Assembly: GCA_017882405.1 (NCBI GenBank)
Contig: JADGPO010000017.1
Location: 1-17,188, forward strand
Reading direction: 5' to 3'
DNA from: Solirubrobacteraceae bacterium
GTDB taxonomy: Bacteria; Actinomycetota; Thermoleophilia; Solirubrobacterales; Solirubrobacteraceae
DNA length: 17,188 bases
The notes beneath the pieces are model-generated. The model worked only from the letters and a program-made list of their open reading frames with translations. It ran no database searches and was not told the DNA's origin. The position numbers and the translations under genes were made by a program. This document shows, piece after piece, positions 15,991-17,188 of the stretch (positions within the stretch are counted from its first letter, which is position 1; every line of letters begins with the position of its first letter).

Positions 15991-16895
15991 CAGATGCGTT
16001 CCTTGACGAGGGTGGGGATGTCCTCGATCCGCTCGGCGACCACGATCCCGGCGTCCGCGAGGCGGGCGATCTTCTCGGTCGCCGTGTCCTCCTTGCCCTC
16101 CACGATCGTGCCCGCGTGGCCGAAGCTCATTCCCGGCATCTCGTCCATGAAGCGACCCGCCATGAAGGCGACGATCGGCAGCCGCGAGCCGGTCTCGGTC
16201 TTCCAGGCGGCCAGCTCGGCCTCCATGCGTCCGCCCGGCTCGGTGTAGATGACGATCGCCTCGGTGGCAGGATCGGCCTCGAACAGCGGCATCAGCTCGG
16301 CGTAGCTGGAGCCGATGATCGCGTCGCCGCCGATCGAGACGGCGGTCGATTGACCCAGGCCGGCGGCGCTCAGCGTGGAGGACATCTCGGTCGTCATTCC
16401 GCCCGAGCGTGAGATCACGCCCACGGGGCCGGGGGTGTAGGACTTGGCGGCGTCCTTGGCGGGGCCGCCGATGCCGCCCATCTTGAGCACGTCGGGGACT
16501 ATGATCCCCAGGCAGTTGGGGCCGATGATGCGCGCCTCGTGGGCGGTCGCCACCTCGACCATCTGGGCGACGTCGCCGCGCGGGATGCGCTCGGTGACGA
16601 TCACCACCAGCTTGACGCCGTTCTCGATCGCCTCCAGGACGGCGTCCTTGGTGAACGCGGGCGGGACGGTGACGACCGAGCCGTCGATCGACGCTCCGTG
16701 GTGCGCCACCGCCTGGGCGACGGTGTCGAACACCGGCACGCCGTGTACGTCGCGCCCCAGGCGTCCGGGCGTGACGCCGCCGACGATCTTGGCGCCGGCA
16801 CCGTACTCCAGGCACTCCCTCGTGAGATTCACCGCCTCGCGGCCGGTGATCCCCTGGACGATGAAGGTGGTGTCGGCGTCGACGAGGATCGACAT
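15990..16895 (-). CDS. sucD: Succinate–CoA ligase alpha subunit (SucD family)
   Basis: The alpha subunit of an ADP/GDP-forming acid–CoA ligase carries the CoA site and the transient phosphohistidine. The 301-residue protein begins with the CoA-binding fold (FIVQGITGREAVNLTRECLEYG). It contains IGPNCLGII (124-132) and SRSGGMTTE (162-170), and His260 in SFGHAGTIV is the phosphorylated histidine. ATG at 16895 overlaps the stop of the upstream beta-like gene (ATGA), consistent with an alpha/beta complex made in equal amounts. Succinyl-CoA synthetase is the default, but malate–CoA or other acid–CoA ligases have the same fold. The following ferredoxin gene is unusual for a plain TCA operon. Confidence 0.92.
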   Translation of the reverse strand: MSILVDADTTFIVQGITGREAVNLTRECLEYGAGAKIVGGVTPGRLGRDVHGVPVFDTVAQAVAHHGASIDGSVVTVPPAFTKDAVLEAIENGVKLVVIVTERIPRGDVAQMVEVATAHEARIIGPNCLGIIVPDVLKMGGIGGPAKDAAKSYTPGPVGVISRSGGMTTEMSSTLSAAGLGQSTAVSIGGDAIIGSSYAELMPLFEADPATEAIVIYTEPGGRMEAELAAWKTETGSRLPIVAFMAGRFMDEMPGMSFGHAGTIVEGKEDTATEKIARLADAGIVVAERIEDIPTLVKERI

Positions 16896-17188
16896 CAGTC
16901 GGCTGCTCCGTTGAGGCGCTCTACGGCGATGCGGGCGGCCTCGTTGAGGGACACCGAGCGGTCCGCGTAGTGGACGCCGTAGTGATCGAGGAGCTTGAAG
17001 CCCTCCTCCTCCCAGGCGCCCGGGATGCGAAAGATCGTGATCGCCTCGGACGGGTCGCGTCCCAGCTCCAGGCACGCCTTGATCACTCCGCGGGCGACGA
17101 TGTCCACGCGGGTGTTGGAGACGATCGACATCATCACCGCGATCTTGTCCACGCCGGGCTTCTGCAGCACGAGCTTGGCCAGGCCGCA
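16895..17188 (-). CDS. sucC: Succinate–CoA ligase beta-like subunit, C-terminal part (runs off window)
   Basis: This is the last 97 residues of a gene whose front lies beyond the right edge. The visible part, KPGVDKIAVMMSIVSNTRVDIVARGVIKACLEL ... AITIFRIPGAWEEEGFKLLDHYG, is the Rossmann-like CoA-ligase domain of SucC-type subunits. In standard SucC this place reads NIFGGI..CD.IA.GI; here the loop is MSIVSNTRVDIVARGVIKA, a divergent version, so a related acid–CoA ligase or ATP-citrate-lyase-like beta subunit is possible. It overlaps sucD by four bases. Confidence 0.75.
   Translation of the reverse strand, partial: CGLAKLVLQKPGVDKIAVMMSIVSNTRVDIVARGVIKACLELGRDPSEAITIFRIPGAWEEEGFKLLDHYGVHYADRSVSLNEAARIAVERLNGAAD

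Overview
This is a GC-rich chromosomal window that looks actinobacterial. The LexA operator is the Gram-positive/actinobacterial type (CGAAC-N4-GTTCG), tRNA-Leu has no encoded CCA, RNase P RNA is the ancestral (A) type, and the acyl-CoA genes resemble actinobacterial ones. A deep lineage such as Thermoleophilia would fit, but that is inference.

Left part (1-3094): a decayed integrative element ending in the 3' end of a tRNA-Leu(GAG) gene. It carries the N-terminal half of a tyrosine integrase without its catalytic domain, a small unknown ORF, a 20-bp inverted repeat, and a frame-shifted winged-helix gene of the replication-relaxation type. About 850 bases at the far left hold no gene I can support. 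Four copies of a 10-bp motif cover the region upstream of the integrase.

Centre-left (3190-4220): the tRNA-Leu promoter, then lexA with its own promoter and a perfect SOS box, translationally coupled to a small zinc-ribbon gene.

Centre (4220-9901, minus strand): a tightly packed run of pgm, a glgA remnant, a patatin-like lipase, plsC, pgsA and an HpnA-like SDR. Apart from pgm/glgA this is an envelope-lipid set: acyl transfer, phosphatidylglycerol-phosphate synthesis, acyl hydrolysis and an NAD(P)-dependent epimerase/reductase. Upstream lie an orphan gene tail and, divergently, rnpB with its promoter and a strong hairpin terminator.

Right part (10414-17188): a GNAT fragment, a fadD-ech pair (ech with an internal deletion), and divergently a 999-residue fusion of an alpha/beta hydrolase with an acyl-CoA synthetase-like domain. 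Facing it is an overlapping sucC-like/sucD/ferredoxin operon running off the right edge.

The most striking pattern is that several genes are missing precise blocks (glgA three times, ech, the integrase, the GNAT gene, probably the gene upstream of pgm) while the rest of each reads cleanly. Either this genome has gone through many small deletions, or the assembly is collapsed or error-prone here. Read mapping would decide.
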